Assembly (NCBI GenBank): GCA_964451925.1
Contig: CAYVKA010000007.1
Location: forward strand, 1 to 64,000
Source of the DNA: Nevskia sp964451925
Lineage (GTDB): Bacteria > Pseudomonadota > Gammaproteobacteria > Nevskiales > Nevskiaceae
Length of the DNA stretch: 64,000 bases
Reading direction: 5' to 3'
Part shown: positions 27,535-36,848 of the stretch, piece by piece
Numbering within the stretch: the stretch's first letter is position 1
How the letters are laid out: every line of letters begins with the position of its first letter
Notes under the pieces: generated by a model
The model's database searches: none
Told to the model about the DNA's origin: nothing
Seen by the model: only the letters and a program-made list of their open reading frames with translations
Position numbers and translations under genes: made by a program

Positions 27535-28701
27535 GTGAAATTCGCCCTGATCGCGGGAGAAGCATCGGGCGACCTGCTCGGCGCCGCGTTGGTGCGCGCG
27601 CTGCGCACCCGTTTCCCGCAAGCCGCGTTCTGCGGCGTCACCGGTCCGCGCATGCGCGAGGCCGGCTGTGACAGCATCGACACCATCGACCGCCTGTCGG
27701 TGATGGGTTTGGCCGAGGTGCTGCCCAAGCTGCCGGATATCCTGCGTCTGCGCGGCGAGCTGTACCGGCGCTTCGCCGCCGAGCGGCCGGACTGCGTCAT
27801 CGGCATCGACGCGCCGGACTTCAACCTGCCGCTGGAGCGCCGCCTGCGCCGGCGCGGCCTGCGCACGGTGCACGTGGTCAGCCCCACGGTGTGGGCCTGG
27901 CGTCCGGGGCGGGTGAAGGGGATCGCCCGCGCCGTCGACCTGATCCTGTGCCTGTTTCCGTTCGAGCCGCGCTTCTACGCTGCGCACCAGCGCGCCGCCG
28001 CCGGCGCTGCGCGGGCGCAGTTGCAGGCGGTCTACATCGGCCATCCGCTGGCCGAGGAACTGGCCGATCCGCCCAGCCGCGAGGACGCGCGCCGCCGGCT
28101 CGGGCTGGGCGACGGTCCCTGTCTGGCGCTGTTGCCCGGCAGCCGCGGCGGCGAGCTGCGTTTCCTGGCCGAGCCCTTCGTGCAGACCGCCGCCTGGCTG
28201 GCTCAGCGTCTGCCGGACCTCGCCCTGGTGGTGCCGCTGGCCAAACCGGCGCTGCGGCCGATGTTCGAGCAGGCTATTGCGGCGCATGCGCCGCAGCTGC
28301 GCTGGCACCTGGTGGACGGCCATTCGCGCGAGGCGATGCGCGCCGCGGATGCGGTGCTGCTGGCTTCCGGCACCGCCACGCTGGAATGTCTGCTGCTGCA
28401 GCGCCCGATGGTGGTGGCCTACCGCGTTTCGCCCTTCACCGCCTGGCTGCTGCGCACGCTGAAGCTGCTTAAAATCGACCGCGTGAGCCTGCCCAACCTG
28501 CTTTGCGAAACACCCGTGGTGCCGGAATTCCTGCAGGAGCAGGCCAACGCCGCCGCGCTCGGGCCCGCTGTGCTTGAGCTGCTGACGCTGCCGCAGGCGC
28601 GCGAGCGGCAAACGGCGCAATTCGCGGCGGTGCAGCGCGAGCTGAAACGTGACGCAGCCGCCAGCGCCGCGGCGGCCATCGCCGACCTGTTGCGCCGATG
28701 A
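27535..28701 (+). CDS. lpxB: Lipid-A-disaccharide synthase
   Basis: A 388-residue GT19 glycosyltransferase that joins 2,3-diacylglucosamine 1-phosphate to its UDP form. GEASGDLLGAALVRAL at the N-terminus, SPTVWAWRPGRVK and LLPGSRGGEL are typical. GTG start, 8 bases after lpxA; the last codon overlaps the rnhB start (ATGA). Confidence 0.95.
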   Translation: MKFALIAGEASGDLLGAALVRALRTRFPQAAFCGVTGPRMREAGCDSIDTIDRLSVMGLAEVLPKLPDILRLRGELYRRFAAERPDCVIGIDAPDFNLPLERRLRRRGLRTVHVVSPTVWAWRPGRVKGIARAVDLILCLFPFEPRFYAAHQRAAAGAARAQLQAVYIGHPLAEELADPPSREDARRRLGLGDGPCLALLPGSRGGELRFLAEPFVQTAAWLAQRLPDLALVVPLAKPALRPMFEQAIAAHAPQLRWHLVDGHSREAMRAADAVLLASGTATLECLLLQRPMVVAYRVSPFTAWLLRTLKLLKIDRVSLPNLLCETPVVPEFLQEQANAAALGPAVLELLTLPQARERQTAQFAAVQRELKRDAAASAAAAIADLLRR

Positions 28702-29354
28702 CCAGCACCGCGGCGGCGGCCATTACCGCGGGCGTGGACGAGGTCGGGCGCGGCTGCCTGGCCGGCCCGGTCTATGCCGCGGCCGTGATCCTGCCGGCCC
28801 GCCACGGCCTGATCGGCCTGGCCGATTCCAAGCAGCTCAGCGCCGAGCGGCGCGAGTTGCTGGCGCCGAAGATCCGCGCGCGCGCTCTGGCCTGGGCCAT
28901 CGGCAGCGCCACGGTCGAGGAAATCGACCGTCTCAACATCCTGCGCGCCACCTTCCTGGCGATGGCGCGGGCGGTGCAGGCCCTGGCGCTGCGCCCCGAA
29001 CTGTGCCTGGTCGACGGCAATCAGGTGCCGGAGCTGGGCTGTCCGGTGCGTGCCATTGTCGGCGGCGACGCCACGGTGCGCTCGATCATGGCCGCCTCGA
29101 TCATCGCCAAGGTGGCGCGCGATGCCGAACTGCTGCGCCTGGACCAGCAGCATCCGCACTATGGCTTCGCCCGTCACAAGGGCTATGGCACCCCGGAGCA
29201 CCTGGCCGCCCTGCGCCGCCACGGGCCCTGCGCGGTCCATCGCATGAGCTTCACGCCGTGCGCCCAGATCGAACTGCCCGGATTCGCCATGGAGGACCTG
29301 GCGGGGCGCGATACGTCGGCGGGCGGAGTTGCCGTGGGGGATTCTCTCCCGTGA
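28698..29354 (+). CDS. rnhB: Ribonuclease HII
   Basis: A 218-residue RNase HII that nicks RNA in RNA-DNA hybrids and removes misincorporated ribonucleotides. Acidic residues of the active site appear in GVDEVGRGCLAGPV (Asp, Glu), LVDGNQ (Asp) and RDAELL (Asp). Stop overlaps the dnaE start, completing a tightly coupled lpxB-rnhB-dnaE string. Confidence 0.95.
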   Translation: MTSTAAAAITAGVDEVGRGCLAGPVYAAAVILPARHGLIGLADSKQLSAERRELLAPKIRARALAWAIGSATVEEIDRLNILRATFLAMARAVQALALRPELCLVDGNQVPELGCPVRAIVGGDATVRSIMAASIIAKVARDAELLRLDQQHPHYGFARHKGYGTPEHLAALRRHGPCAVHRMSFTPCAQIELPGFAMEDLAGRDTSAGGVAVGDSLP

Positions 29355-32300
29355 GCTTCGTCCATCTGCACCTGCACACCGAGTTCTCGCTGGTCGACAG
29401 CCTGATCCGGGTCGAGCCGCCGGCGCGCAAGAGCGCCGGCGCCAACGTGCAGTCGCTGACCCAGCGCGCCGCTCAGCTGGGCCTGCCGGCGCTGGCCATC
29501 ACCGATCAGGACAACCTGTTCGCCATGGTCAAGTTCTACAAGTTCGCCGAGTCGGCCGGCATCAAGCCGCTGATCGGCGCCGATGTCTGGGTGGAGGAAC
29601 GGCTGGAAGGCGAGAGCCAGGAGCGCGTCACGCTGCTGGTGCAGAACCAGACCGGCTACCGCAACCTGACCCGCCTGATCTCGCGCGCCTACAACGAGGG
29701 CCAGGGGCGTGGCCGGCCGCAGCTGCGGCGGGATTGGCTGGCAGAGGCCAGCAGCGGCCTGATCGCGCTGTCCGGGCGCCATGGCGGCATCGGCACGGCC
29801 CTGCTCGGCGGCAAGCTCGATCGCGCGCGCGAGGCCGCGGCCTGGTGGCAGAGCCATTTCCCCGACCGCTGCTACCTGGAAATCACCCGCTGTGGCCGGT
29901 CGGACGACGAAACGCATCTGCAGGCCGCGGTCGCCTTCGCCCGCCACGCCGGCCTGCCGGTGGTGGCGAGCAATGACGTGCGCTTCCTGCGGCGCGAGGA
30001 TTTCGAAGCGCACGAGGCGCGGGTGTGCATCGCCCAGGGCCGCGTGGTCAACGACGAGCGCCGGCCGCGCGAATATTCGCCGGAGCAGTATCTGAAGTCG
30101 GCCGAGGACATGCAGGCGCTGTTCGCCGATCTGCCCGAAGCGCTGGAAAACACGCTGGAGATCGCCCGCCGCTGCACGCTGAGCCTCAAGTTCGGCCAGA
30201 ACTACCTGCCCGACTTCCCGGCGCCGGAAGGCGTGACCATGGCCGACTATCTGCGGCTGCAGGCCAACGAGGGCCTGCAGCGGCGCCTGCGCCAGCACCC
30301 GCCGGCGCGGCCGCTGGAGGAGTACCAGCAGCGGCTCGACTACGAGCTCGGCATCATCGAGAAGATGGGCTTCGCCGGTTACTTCCTGGTGGTGGCGGAC
30401 TTCATCGCCTGGGGCAAGAACAACGGCGTGCCGGTGGGCCCCGGCCGCGGCTCCGGCGCCGGCTCGCTGGTGGCCTACTGCACCGGCATCACCGACCTCG
30501 ACCCGCTGCCCTACAACCTGCTGTTCGAGCGCTTCCTCAATCCCGAGCGCGTGTCGATGCCGGACTTCGACGTCGACTTCTGCATGGAAGGCCGCGACCG
30601 CGTCATCGAATACGTGGCGCAGCGCTACGGCCGCGACCACGTCAGCCAGATCATCACCTACGGCAGCATGGCGGCGCGCAACGTGGTGCGCGACGTGACG
30701 CGCGTGCTGGGCCAGCCCTATGGCATGGGCGACCGCATCGCCAAGCTGATCCCGGGCACCCCCGCGTTCAAGGCCGACGCCGAAAAGCTGGGCCGCTCCA
30801 CCCTTGAGCACGCCCTGGTGGCGGAGGGGCAGGACGAGCTCAAGCGCCTCTATGACAGCGACGAGGAGGTGCGCGCCATCATCGACCTGGGCATGGTGCT
30901 GGAGGACCTGACCCGCGGCGTCGGCGTGCATGCCGGCGGCGTGGTGATCGCGCCCAAGGCGCTGACCGAGTACACCCCGACTTTCTGCGAACCGGGCGGC
31001 GCCGGCCTGCGCTCGCAGTTCGACATGAAGGATCTGGAAACGGTCGGCCTGGTCAAGTTCGACTTCCTCGGCCTGCGCACCCTGACCATCATCCAGGCCG
31101 CCGTGGACCAGATCAACGCGCGCCAGCCCGAGCGCAAGCTGGATGTGCTGCAGCTGCCGCTGAACGATCCCAAGACCTACCAGCTCTACGCTTCCGGCTT
31201 CACCACCGCCGTGTTCCAGATGGAATCGCAGGGCATGCAGCGCGCCTCGGTGGATCTCAAGCCGGATCGCTTCGAGGACATCATCGCGCTGATCTCGCTG
31301 TACCGTCCCGGCCCGATGGAGCTGATTCCCGAGTACGTGGCGCGCAAGAACGGCAAGCCGCCCGAATACCTGCACCCCGACATGGAGCCGGTGCTGGCCA
31401 ATACCCTGGGCATCTTCATCTACCAGGAGCAGGTGATGCAGATTGCGCAGCGCCTGGGCGGCTATACCCTGGGTGGCGCCGACCTGCTGCGCCGCGCCAT
31501 GGGCAAGAAGAAGCCGGAGGAGATGGCGCAGCAGCGCGACATCTTCGTCAAGGGCGCCAGCGGCCGCGGCATCGACGCCGAAATCGCCTCGCAGATCTTC
31601 GACCTGATGGAGAAGTTCGCCGGCTACGGCTTCAACAAGTCGCATGCCGCCGCCTACGCCCTGGTGTCGTACCACACGGCCTGGCTCAAGGCGCATTACC
31701 CGGCGGAATTCATGGCCGCGGTGATGTCGGCGGAAATGAACCACACCGACACCGTGGTGGTGATGCTGGACGAATGCCAGCGCATGAAGCTGACGGTGCT
31801 GGCGCCGGACATCAACCGCTCGCTGTTCCGTTTCACCGTCAACGAGCGCGGGCAGATTCTGTACGGCCTCGGAGCCATCAAGGGGGCGGGCGAGGGCGCG
31901 CTGCAGGGCATCATCGACGAGCGCGACCGCAGCGGTGCGTTCCGCGACCTGTTCGATTTCTGCCGCCGCATCGACACGCGCAAGGTCAACAAGCGCGTGC
32001 TGGAGGCGCTGATCTTCGCCGGTGCGCTCGACAGCCTCGGCCTGAACCGGCCGAGCCTGCTGAAAACCCTGCCCAAGGCGCTGCAACTCGCCGAGCAGAC
32101 CGCCGCCGGCGCCAGTGCCGGCCAGGACGACCTGTTCGGCCTGGGCGCTCCGGCCGCCACCAGTGCCAGCGTCGTCGCCGAGCAGGAGCCGGAGTGGCCG
32201 GCGAACGAGCGCCTGGCGCGGGAAAAAGAGGTGCTGGGGCTGTATTTCTCCGGCCACCCGATCGAAACCTACCGTCCGCTGATCGAGCAGATCTGCAGCG

Positions 32301-32956
32301 GCACCATCAAGGCCCTGATCGCCGAGGCGCCGCCGCCGTTCGGCTCATTTGGCGGCGGTGACGATGAGGACGGCGCCCCGGCGCCCCGTCGTGGTGCGCG
32401 CAAGACCGTGATGCTCGGTGCCTGGCTCGCCGACATCCGCAACGTCGGCGGCGAAAGACCCGGCAAAATCATCATCTTGGACGATCGCACCGCCCAGATC
32501 ATCTGCTGGCTGGGCTTCGACGAGTGGCAGAGGTTCCAAAACACGCTGCGGAGGGATACGCTGGTGTTCGCCAGCGGCGAGGTCCGCGCGGTGCAGCGCG
32601 ATGGCCGCGACCTGGAGCACCGGCTTTATCCGCGCGGCTTCTGGGATCTGGACGCGGTGATGCGCGAGCGCGCCGATCGTGTGACACTGCACTGGCGCAA
32701 GCCGGCAGCGGAGCCGGCGGCGTTGCGCAGCAGGTTGAGCGCCTGGCGCAGTGATCACGGCGCGGCCGTGACGCTGGAGTACTGGAATGGTCGCGCCCGC
32801 GCGACGCTTGATTTCGGCCCGCAGTGGCGCATGCGGGTGGACGAGGCGGCGCTGAGCGAATTGCGCCGTCTCCTTGGGGACGGGGCGGTGAGAGTGGACT
32901 ATAAGCGCTTCGTGGCGCCCCAGTCCGCCAAAATGGATTATGGCTATGGCGAGTAA
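29351..32956 (+). CDS. dnaE: DNA polymerase III alpha subunit
   Basis: A 1201-residue replicative polymerase. PHP domain at the N-terminus (FVHLHLHTEFSLVDSL), polymerase core with GPGRGSGAGSLVAYC and the catalytic PDFDVDF, tandem HhH and OB-fold region at the C-terminus. The start is GTG at 29351, overlapping the rnhB stop; a much longer upstream reading is a shadow of lpxB/rnhB. The PHP segment carries an extra short insertion (RVEPPARKSAGANVQ) relative to E. coli. Confidence 0.96.
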   Translation: MSFVHLHLHTEFSLVDSLIRVEPPARKSAGANVQSLTQRAAQLGLPALAITDQDNLFAMVKFYKFAESAGIKPLIGADVWVEERLEGESQERVTLLVQNQTGYRNLTRLISRAYNEGQGRGRPQLRRDWLAEASSGLIALSGRHGGIGTALLGGKLDRAREAAAWWQSHFPDRCYLEITRCGRSDDETHLQAAVAFARHAGLPVVASNDVRFLRREDFEAHEARVCIAQGRVVNDERRPREYSPEQYLKSAEDMQALFADLPEALENTLEIARRCTLSLKFGQNYLPDFPAPEGVTMADYLRLQANEGLQRRLRQHPPARPLEEYQQRLDYELGIIEKMGFAGYFLVVADFIAWGKNNGVPVGPGRGSGAGSLVAYCTGITDLDPLPYNLLFERFLNPERVSMPDFDVDFCMEGRDRVIEYVAQRYGRDHVSQIITYGSMAARNVVRDVTRVLGQPYGMGDRIAKLIPGTPAFKADAEKLGRSTLEHALVAEGQDELKRLYDSDEEVRAIIDLGMVLEDLTRGVGVHAGGVVIAPKALTEYTPTFCEPGGAGLRSQFDMKDLETVGLVKFDFLGLRTLTIIQAAVDQINARQPERKLDVLQLPLNDPKTYQLYASGFTTAVFQMESQGMQRASVDLKPDRFEDIIALISLYRPGPMELIPEYVARKNGKPPEYLHPDMEPVLANTLGIFIYQEQVMQIAQRLGGYTLGGADLLRRAMGKKKPEEMAQQRDIFVKGASGRGIDAEIASQIFDLMEKFAGYGFNKSHAAAYALVSYHTAWLKAHYPAEFMAAVMSAEMNHTDTVVVMLDECQRMKLTVLAPDINRSLFRFTVNERGQILYGLGAIKGAGEGALQGIIDERDRSGAFRDLFDFCRRIDTRKVNKRVLEALIFAGALDSLGLNRPSLLKTLPKALQLAEQTAAGASAGQDDLFGLGAPAATSASVVAEQEPEWPANERLAREKEVLGLYFSGHPIETYRPLIEQICSGTIKALIAEAPPPFGSFGGGDDEDGAPAPRRGARKTVMLGAWLADIRNVGGERPGKIIILDDRTAQIICWLGFDEWQRFQNTLRRDTLVFASGEVRAVQRDGRDLEHRLYPRGFWDLDAVMRERADRVTLHWRKPAAEPAALRSRLSAWRSDHGAAVTLEYWNGRARATLDFGPQWRMRVDEAALSELRRLLGDGAVRVDYKRFVAPQSAKMDYGYGE

Positions 32957-33944
32957 TACTACATACCTGGATTTCGAGCAGCCCATTGCCGATCTTGAAA
33001 AGAAGATCGAAGAGCTGCGTTTCATGACCGGCGGCAGCGAGCTCAACCTGAGCGAGGAGATCTCGCGGCTGGAAGCGCGCATCAAGGAGCAGAGCCAGCA
33101 GATCTTTGCCAACCTCAGCCCCTGGCAGATCGCGCAGCTGGCGCGCCACCCGCAGCGTCCCTACGCGCTGGATTACATCAAGGCGATCTTCACCGAGTGG
33201 GAAGAGCTGCACGGTGACCGCCACTTCGCCGACGACCCCGCCATCGTTTCCGGCGTGGCGCGCCTGGACGGCCGCGCCTGCGCCGTCATCGGCGAGCAGA
33301 AGGGCCGCGACACCAAGGAGCGCATCTACCGCAACTTCGGCTCGCCGCGCCCGGAGGGTTACCGCAAGGCGCTGCGCGTGATGAAGCTGGCGGAGAAGTT
33401 CAACCTGCCGGTGATCACCCTGATCGACACCGCCGGCGCTTACGCCGGCATCAGCGCCGAAGAGCGCAACCAGTCCGAGGCCATCGCCCGCAACCTGTTC
33501 GAGCTGTCGCGGCTGCGCAGCCCGGTGCTGGCCACCGTGACCGGCGAAGGCGGCTCCGGCGGCGCGCTGGCCATCGGCGTGGCCGACCACGTCATGATGC
33601 TGCAGTACGGCATCTACTCGGTGATCTCGCCGGAAGGCTGCGCCTCGATCCTGTTCAAGAAAGCCGACCGCGCCAAGGACGCGGCCGAGGCGATGCGCAT
33701 CACCGCGAAGGATCTGATCGAATTCAAGCTGGTGGACGAGATCATTCCCGAGCCGCTGGGCGGGGCGCACCGCGATCCGGCGGCGATGGCGGCGACGCTG
33801 CGCGAACGGCTGATCACCAACCTGGACCGCTTGTGCAAAGTGCCGATGACGCGGCTGCTGTCGGATCGCTATCAGCGCTTGATGTCCTACGGCACCTACG
33901 AGGAGCCGCAGGTCGTCACGCCGATGAACCAGGCCGCCGGCTGA
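32940..33944 (+). CDS. accA: Acetyl-CoA carboxylase carboxyltransferase subunit alpha
   Basis: A 334-residue alpha subunit of the carboxyltransferase that makes malonyl-CoA. It opens TYLDFEQPIADLEKKIEEL and has LHGDRHFADDPAIV, GRDTKERIYRNFG and GEGGSGGALAIGVAD. The start overlaps the dnaE end; ATG 32946 is an equally good alternative. It is the last gene of the lpxD-to-accA string. Confidence 0.96.
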   Translation: MAMASNTTYLDFEQPIADLEKKIEELRFMTGGSELNLSEEISRLEARIKEQSQQIFANLSPWQIAQLARHPQRPYALDYIKAIFTEWEELHGDRHFADDPAIVSGVARLDGRACAVIGEQKGRDTKERIYRNFGSPRPEGYRKALRVMKLAEKFNLPVITLIDTAGAYAGISAEERNQSEAIARNLFELSRLRSPVLATVTGEGGSGGALAIGVADHVMMLQYGIYSVISPEGCASILFKKADRAKDAAEAMRITAKDLIEFKLVDEIIPEPLGGAHRDPAAMAATLRERLITNLDRLCKVPMTRLLSDRYQRLMSYGTYEEPQVVTPMNQAAG

Positions 33945-33951
33945 TTTTTCG

Positions 33952-33979
33952 CGCCCCTTTCAGCGAGGGGCGCCTTTCC
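33952..33979 (+). terminator. Hairpin after accA
   Basis: GCGCCCCT pairs with AGGGGCGC around a seven-base loop, followed by CTTTCC. Plausible but imperfect intrinsic terminator. Confidence 0.5.
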
Positions 33980-34074
33980 CCGGTGATTGCACCGGACTCC
34001 GTGTGCTCCGGGTGTCCGCCGGGCGGGTGTGGCGAGCGAGCCGCGCCCCCGAGTGCCCGGCACGCGCACGCCTC

Positions 34075-35382
34075 GTGACTGAAAACTCCCCCGCCCTTGC
34101 CATCACCCCGCCCACGCTCGCCCCGGGCGCCGTGGTTCATGTCGCCTACAGCGGCGGCCTCGATTCCACCGTGCTGCTGCATTTCCTGGCGCACTTCAAC
34201 CCGCGTTTGCGCCTGCGCGCGGTGCACATTCACCACGGTCTGCAGGCGCTCGCCGACGAGTGGGCCGGGAAGTGCGAGCGCTTCAGCGTCTCGCTCGGAG
34301 TGCCGTTCGAACTGCTGCGCGTGCAGGTGGACGCGCTCGATCCGGCCGGACCGGAGGCGGCGGCGCGCGAGGCGCGCTACGAGGCGCTGCGCGGGCTGAT
34401 GCGGCCGGGCGATTGCCTGGCCACGGCGCACCATCGGGGCGACCAGGCGGAAACCGTGCTGTTGCGCCTGCTGCGCGGCAGCGGCGTGCACGGCCTGTCG
34501 GCCATGCGCGGCTTGCGCGAGTTCGCGCCGGGCTGGCTATGGCGGCCGTTTCTTGAACTGCCGCGCGAGCTGCTCTACGGCTACGCGCAGCAGAACGGCC
34601 TGCGCTGGATCGAGGACCCGCACAACCGCGACCTGCGTTACGCCCGCTCCTGGTTGCGCAGCGAGCTGACGCCGCTGCTGCGCGAACGCTTCCCGCAGGT
34701 CGAGGAAAGCCTGGCGCGCACCGCGCGGCTGGCGGCGGAGGCGGCGGAATTGCTGGACACGCTGGCGGCGCAGGATCTGGCGCAGGCGGGGCGGGGCAGT
34801 GCCCTGGGCGTTGGCACCTTGCGCGAGCTGGCACCGGCGCGGCGTCACAACCTGTTGCGTCACTGGCTGCGCCAGCAGGGGTTCGAAATGCCCGCGGCCG
34901 GGCTGCTGCAGCGGATCGAGCCCGAGGTGCTGGGCGCTGCGGAGGATTCCGAGCCGCTGCTGGCCTGGGGCGGCTGCGAGCTGCGCCGCTACCGCGACCG
35001 GCTTTATGCCATGGCGCCGCTGCCGCAGCCGCCGGTGGCCGATGCCGCGCTGGCCTGGACCGGGCCGCAGCTGTCCCTGCCGCCCGGCTGCGGCCTGTTG
35101 CGGCTGCCACAACCACCGCCGCGCGGATTGAGCGTGCGCTTCATGCGCGGCGGCGAGCGCTTCCGGCCAGCCGGCGGCGGCCACAGCCGCACCCTCAAGA
35201 ACCTGTTCCAGGAAGCCGGCATCCCGCCCTGGGTGCGGTTGCGCACCCCGCTGGTCGAGGCGCGGGGCGAGCTGGTCTACGTCGCCGGGGTCGGCGCCGG
35301 CAGCGGCTGGGGCGAGCTGTTCGGCGGCGAGGCGGCGCAGCCGGACTGGCTGGAAGCGCCAGTGGGCGCCGGCAGCGGCTAA
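34075..35382 (+). CDS. tilS: tRNA(Ile)-lysidine synthetase
   Basis: A 435-residue enzyme that converts C34 of tRNA-Ile(CAU) to lysidine, switching it to AUA decoding. The PP-loop AYSGGLDSTVLL lies near residues 26-37, followed by HIHHGLQ, HHRGDQAETVLLRLLRG, and the C-terminal TilS domains (RFRPAGGGHSRTLKNLFQE). GTG at 34075 is chosen because the longer reading begins in the accA terminator region; the ribosome site is weak. Confidence 0.92.
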   Translation: MTENSPALAITPPTLAPGAVVHVAYSGGLDSTVLLHFLAHFNPRLRLRAVHIHHGLQALADEWAGKCERFSVSLGVPFELLRVQVDALDPAGPEAAAREARYEALRGLMRPGDCLATAHHRGDQAETVLLRLLRGSGVHGLSAMRGLREFAPGWLWRPFLELPRELLYGYAQQNGLRWIEDPHNRDLRYARSWLRSELTPLLRERFPQVEESLARTARLAAEAAELLDTLAAQDLAQAGRGSALGVGTLRELAPARRHNLLRHWLRQQGFEMPAAGLLQRIEPEVLGAAEDSEPLLAWGGCELRRYRDRLYAMAPLPQPPVADAALAWTGPQLSLPPGCGLLRLPQPPPRGLSVRFMRGGERFRPAGGGHSRTLKNLFQEAGIPPWVRLRTPLVEARGELVYVAGVGAGSGWGELFGGEAAQPDWLEAPVGAGSG

Positions 35383-35385
35383 AAT
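35380..35385 (+). promoter_or_regulatory. Probable -10 element for apt
   Basis: GGCTAAAATGCGG overlaps the tilS stop codon. TAAAAT in nearly the same context recurs before mvaD (GCTAAAATGCG, 48724), which suggests a real -10 consensus of this genome. No clear -35. Confidence 0.4.
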
Positions 35386-35487
35386 GCGGCAACGGCACAG
35401 CGGTGCCGTCCAGTCCGCAGGTCACGCCGCTTCCCGCCTTCGCGCCGGGCCGCGCGGCTTGCCGCGCTTTTCTTCAGGTACATTCGA

Positions 35488-36021
35488 ATGCCGCCGCTGA
35501 GCCAGCCTTTGCAGATCAGTTCCTTTGTCCGCGACGTCCCGGATTTCCCCAAGCCGGGCATCCTGTTCCGTGACATTACGCCGCTGCTGGCGGATGGCGC
35601 CGCCTTCAGCGCCGCGATCGAGCAGCTGGCCGCGCGCATCGAGCCGCATCAGGTGCAGGGCCTGGTGGCGATCGAATCGCGCGGCTTCATTTTCGGCGCC
35701 GCGCTGTCGCAGCGGCTGCGCCTGCCGCTGCTGCCGGTGCGCAAGCCGGGCAAACTGCCGCGGCGCACGGTCGGCGTGGAGTATCAGCTGGAGTACGGCA
35801 CCGACCGGGTGGAAATGCACGCCGAGGACGTGGTGCCGGGGGCGCGCTACGCGCTGATCGACGATGTCATTGCCACCGGCGGCACCGCCGTCGCCGCGGC
35901 CGAGCTGGTGGAGAAGCTGGGCGGCACCGTGGCGTGCTGCATCTTCCTGATCGAACTGGATTTTCTCAAAGGGCGCGAGCGCCTCGGCGACCGTCCGGTG
36001 GAAAGTCTGCTGCACTATTGA
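35488..36021 (+). CDS. apt: Adenine phosphoribosyltransferase
   Basis: A 177-residue type I phosphoribosyltransferase that salvages adenine to AMP. FPKPGILFRDITPLL, ESRGFIFGAAL, RKPGKLPR and the PRPP loop LIDDVIATGGTA are all present. It may matter locally: HpnG releases adenine from adenosylhopane, and Apt could recycle it, though the two are separated by 4 kb and this link is speculative. Confidence 0.95.
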   Translation: MPPLSQPLQISSFVRDVPDFPKPGILFRDITPLLADGAAFSAAIEQLAARIEPHQVQGLVAIESRGFIFGAALSQRLRLPLLPVRKPGKLPRRTVGVEYQLEYGTDRVEMHAEDVVPGARYALIDDVIATGGTAVAAAELVEKLGGTVACCIFLIELDFLKGRERLGDRPVESLLHY

Positions 36022-36263
36022 GGCACGCAGTGGCGTGCGGCGCCGGAGTTAACAAAACTTAACGGTACTTCCCGGGCTTAGGTGTTTGTGACTTCTGGCT
36101 ATTTTCCGCCAGAGCGGGTAAATATTGACCAGGGGCATTTACATAAGCGGGTGGTCGCCCATGTTGCATGCCGGGATGGTGGTACGAGAGATGCGAATTC
36201 AGGCGGGTGGCGTGTTCCACCCAGACAGGCTGCGGCAGCGTCGTCGCCGGGCGGGAGCAGGCA

Positions 36264-36680
36264 ATGGATTTTGAGGCCGGACTGCCGATCCTGGTGGCAT
36301 CGTTCATCGCGGTGGTGCTGTTCACCTGGCTGCAGCTGGAGCGGCGCGCCATCCAGCACAACCTGTTCGTCTATTCCGGCAGCCGCCAGCTGCCCAATGT
36401 GACCGCGCGCCTGGAGCGCACCTACTCGCGCGTGCGACAGGTGGTGCTGTGGTCCAGCCTGGCGGCGCCCTCGGTGATGGCTTTTTCCGGCCAGCTCGAC
36501 GAGCACGGCGTGGCGCAGGCCTTCAACGGCATGCTGCAGATCATCGCGCCCTTCACCTCGGCCTGCTTTTCGGCTGCGGTGATGTGGCTGATCATCGTTT
36601 CCGCGCTGGTGGTCCATGCCTCGCACCTGCGTCTGCTGGAATTGTTCCGTTGTCCGCGTCAGCGTAAGGAATTCTGGTAG
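36264..36680 (+). CDS. Small multi-pass membrane protein of unknown function
   Basis: A 138-residue protein I cannot place in a family. It has three hydrophobic segments (about residues 5-22, 60-75 and 90-115) with charged loops between (LERRAIQHN, RLERTYSRVRQ). The topology recalls DUF2721 proteins, but the DUF2721 signature is absent. ATG 36264 follows GGGAGCAG. It lies just upstream of the squalene synthase-cyclase gene but is separated from it by a strong -10 element, so co-transcription is uncertain. Confidence 0.6.
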   Translation: MDFEAGLPILVASFIAVVLFTWLQLERRAIQHNLFVYSGSRQLPNVTARLERTYSRVRQVVLWSSLAAPSVMAFSGQLDEHGVAQAFNGMLQIIAPFTSACFSAAVMWLIIVSALVVHASHLRLLELFRCPRQRKEFW

Positions 36681-36761
36681 GCCGCGCTGCATGGGCAGGG
36701 ATATGGATATCCCGATTACCGTGCTCCGCCCCCCGTTCAGCTGGCGCATGCTGCAGCGCGC

Positions 36762-36767
36762 TATAAT
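36762..36767 (+). promoter_or_regulatory. Consensus -10 element for the hopanoid unit 1
   Basis: A perfect TATAAT in a GC-rich setting, with a poor -35. It would start transcription near 36774, about 75 bases before the squalene synthase-hopene cyclase ATG. Confidence 0.55.
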
Positions 36768-36848
36768 GGGCTTTGTTGCTCGGGCTGTAGTGCAGGCCGT
36801 TTGCCCCCGCCCGCTGCGCCCCGGCACCCCCCGATCCGTTTTGTGCAC

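Noticed and set aside
28649..29350. Upstream extension of the dnaE frame
   Set aside because: Arg/Gly/Pro-rich shadow of lpxB and rnhB; DnaE homology begins at GTG 29351.
36264..36680. Membrane protein before the synthase-cyclase gene as a DUF2721 member
   Set aside because: Topology is similar, but the VFLLSGIAALLNVLTNRL-type signature seen at 10497-11000 is missing.
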